Positions 42,038 to 42,897 of a DNA stretch of 42,897 nucleotides are shown in pieces. The DNA is from Streptosporangiaceae bacterium (GTDB lineage Bacteria > Actinomycetota > Actinomycetes > Streptosporangiales > Streptosporangiaceae). The notes below the pieces were generated by a model, which was not told the origin of the DNA, searched no databases, and saw only the letters and a list, made by a program, of their open reading frames with translations. The DNA lies in contig JAOPYH010000402.1 of NCBI GenBank assembly GCA_025964715.1, positions 1 to 42,897 on the forward strand, read 5' to 3'. Made by a program: the position numbers and the translations under genes. Positions within the stretch are counted from its first letter, which is position 1. Every line of letters starts with the position of its first letter.

Positions 42038-42169
42038 ATGTGTGGCGGCTGTGCCGCTGCGATGGTGTGTATCGGCCGTCCCCCGCCGATCCACTTCCAA
42101 GCCGGCCGACACAAACTCGAGGAGGTCTGCGATGGTTGTGAATCCAGGGCCGAACGTGGCGATCGATAA
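42038..42169 (+). CDS. Possible Cys-rich small ORF overlapping the lectin-like gene start
   Basis: A 43-codon frame begins at ATG 42038 after AAGGGG with a 6-base spacer and ends at TAA 42167-42169. It encodes MCGGCAAAMVCIGRPPPIHF and further on VCDGC, so it has two CxxC pairs (residues 2/5 and 31/34) that could bind zinc. It overlaps the first 38 bases of the lectin-like gene in another frame. The bias at third codon positions is weaker than in neighbours, so it may be chance. It could be a translated leader that tunes the downstream gene. Confidence 0.25.
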   Translation: MCGGCAAAMVCIGRPPPIHFQAGRHKLEEVCDGCESRAERGDR

Positions 42170-42897
42170 GCAGCACGACAACCAGCTGACCGCTGTCGCC
42201 GTCGGTAGTGACGGTCGGCTTCGGGTCGCCTGGGTGGTCGACAACGATCGGTGGAACGGGCCGGTCGCCTTCGGGGATGCCGTCATCCCATTTCAACCTG
42301 ATGTGGCACTGAAAAAGCAGCACGACAACCAGCTCACCGCGATCGCCGTCGGTCAGGCCGGTCAGCTCCACGCCGCCTGGGTCGTCGACAATGGCCCCTG
42401 GCAGGGCCCGGTACCCGTGGGAACAGGAGGATTGTTGCCCGCAGGCGGGTCAGTGGCGATGGAGAAGCAGCACGACAACCAGCTCACCGCCCTCGCGGTG
42501 GGCAATGACGGTCGGCTGCATGTGGCATGGGTGGTCGACAATGGCCCGTGGCAGGGGCCCGTCGCGTTCGGGGGTGCCGACTTCCTGCCTGGGGCGCGAG
42601 TGGCGATGGCCAAGCAGCACGACAACCAGCTGACCGCGCTGTTGGTGGGGAACGACGGTCGGCTGCATGTGACCTGGGTGGTCGACAATGGCCCGTGGCA
42701 GGGGCCCGTCCCCTTCGGGGGTGCCGACTTCCCGTCGGGGGCGGGGGTCGCGATGGCCAAGCAACATGACAACCAGCTGACCGCGCTGGTGGTGGGGAAC
42801 GACGGTCGGCTGCATGTGACCTGGGTGGTCGACAACGGTCCGTGGCAGGGGCCCGTCGCCTTCGGAGGTGCCGACTTCCTGCCTGGGGCGCGAGTGG
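42132..42897 (+). CDS. Lectin-like beta-propeller protein with tandem 49-50-residue repeats (3' end outside window)
   Basis: ATG at 42132 follows GGAGGT with a 5-base spacer and the frame stays open to the window end (at least 255 residues). It consists of five copies of a repeat of 49 or 50 residues. A repeat contains KQHDNQLTALVVGNDGRLHV, then WVVDNGPWQGPVPFGGA; later copies are nearly identical even at DNA level. The GNDGRLHxxWxxDNGPWxGP core resembles blades of PLL/fucolectin-like beta-propellers that bind sugars. No signal peptide and no Cys are visible. A seven-bladed ring would need about two more repeats. Sugar binding is inferred. Confidence 0.7.
   Translation, partial: MVVNPGPNVAIDKQHDNQLTAVAVGSDGRLRVAWVVDNDRWNGPVAFGDAVIPFQPDVALKKQHDNQLTAIAVGQAGQLHAAWVVDNGPWQGPVPVGTGGLLPAGGSVAMEKQHDNQLTALAVGNDGRLHVAWVVDNGPWQGPVAFGGADFLPGARVAMAKQHDNQLTALLVGNDGRLHVTWVVDNGPWQGPVPFGGADFPSGAGVAMAKQHDNQLTALVVGNDGRLHVTWVVDNGPWQGPVAFGGADFLPGARV
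42132..42897 (+). repeat. Tandem coding repeat, period 147-150 bases, at least five copies
   Basis: The marker CAGCACGACAACCAGCT, or a close variant, occurs at 42171, 42318, 42468, 42615 and 42762. The spacing is 147, 150, 147 and 147 bases. Copies 3 to 5 share long identical runs such as GTGGTCGACAATGGCCCGTG, pointing to recent duplication or gene conversion inside the lectin-like gene. The array continues past the window. Confidence 0.85.

Noticed and set aside
42362..42835. Minus-strand frames with tandem repeats at the window end
   Set aside because: They are the reverse reading of the lectin-like coding repeats; the plus strand has the start, ribosome-binding site and propeller-like motif.

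Overview
The window is high-GC actinobacterial chromosome. Many starts are GTG or TTG, most operons are packed with TGATG/ATGA overlaps, and the marker genes are a mycothiol deacetylase (mshB), DUF3117, a 7Fe ferredoxin next to dapC, and NarL-type sensor kinases. The gene mix resembles Streptosporangiales/Thermomonosporaceae, but that is an inference from content only. I saw no tRNA, rRNA, CRISPR array or insertion sequence.

Left part (1-11.9 kb): the tail of a membrane protein (probably a Ser/Thr kinase), then mshB, a four-helix membrane protein and a flavin reductase. Next come rocD (-) with a divergent Lrp/AsnC regulator, a secreted NlpC/P60 hydrolase, and a coupled lipoprotein/secreted-protein pair. 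A luciferase-like monooxygenase follows, then the stub of an ECF sigma gene. A MshC/CysRS-like protein stripped of its active site lies divergent to an M48-like protein whose HExxH is spoiled. A methyltransferase and an unknown protein end this part.

Centre (11.9-30.4 kb): an SH3-like small protein, fdxA, dapC and a DinB protein. Then a five-gene operon: DUF4178, DUF2617, DUF4247, DUF350 and a membrane-anchored spermidine synthase. Then an acyl-CoA dehydrogenase, a lysozyme-fold membrane protein, dapD, a GH25 lysozyme, dapE, two LOG proteins, a DivIVA-like protein, an SRPBCC protein, tag, an enoyl-CoA hydratase, a PaaX regulator, the 55-residue DUF3117 protein and leucyl aminopeptidase. dapC, dapD and dapE together supply the succinylase branch to meso-diaminopimelate and lysine, and several cell-wall hydrolases lie around them.

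Right part (30.4-42.9 kb): a relic of a histidine kinase, then a membrane protein, sensor kinase and LuxR-type regulator on +. These converge on a minus-strand operon encoding an 884-residue fusion of an outside-facing S15/CocE-type hydrolase to an ABC ATPase, an ABC-2 permease and a second sensor kinase with no regulator of its own. This looks like a peptide- or antibiotic-responsive transport module and is the most distinctive system here. After it come a DUF2267 tandem protein, a secreted trypsin-like protease, a divergent MFS/MarR pair with a shared inverted repeat, a possible Cys-rich small ORF, and the first five 49-50-residue repeats of a lectin-like beta-propeller gene cut by the window end.
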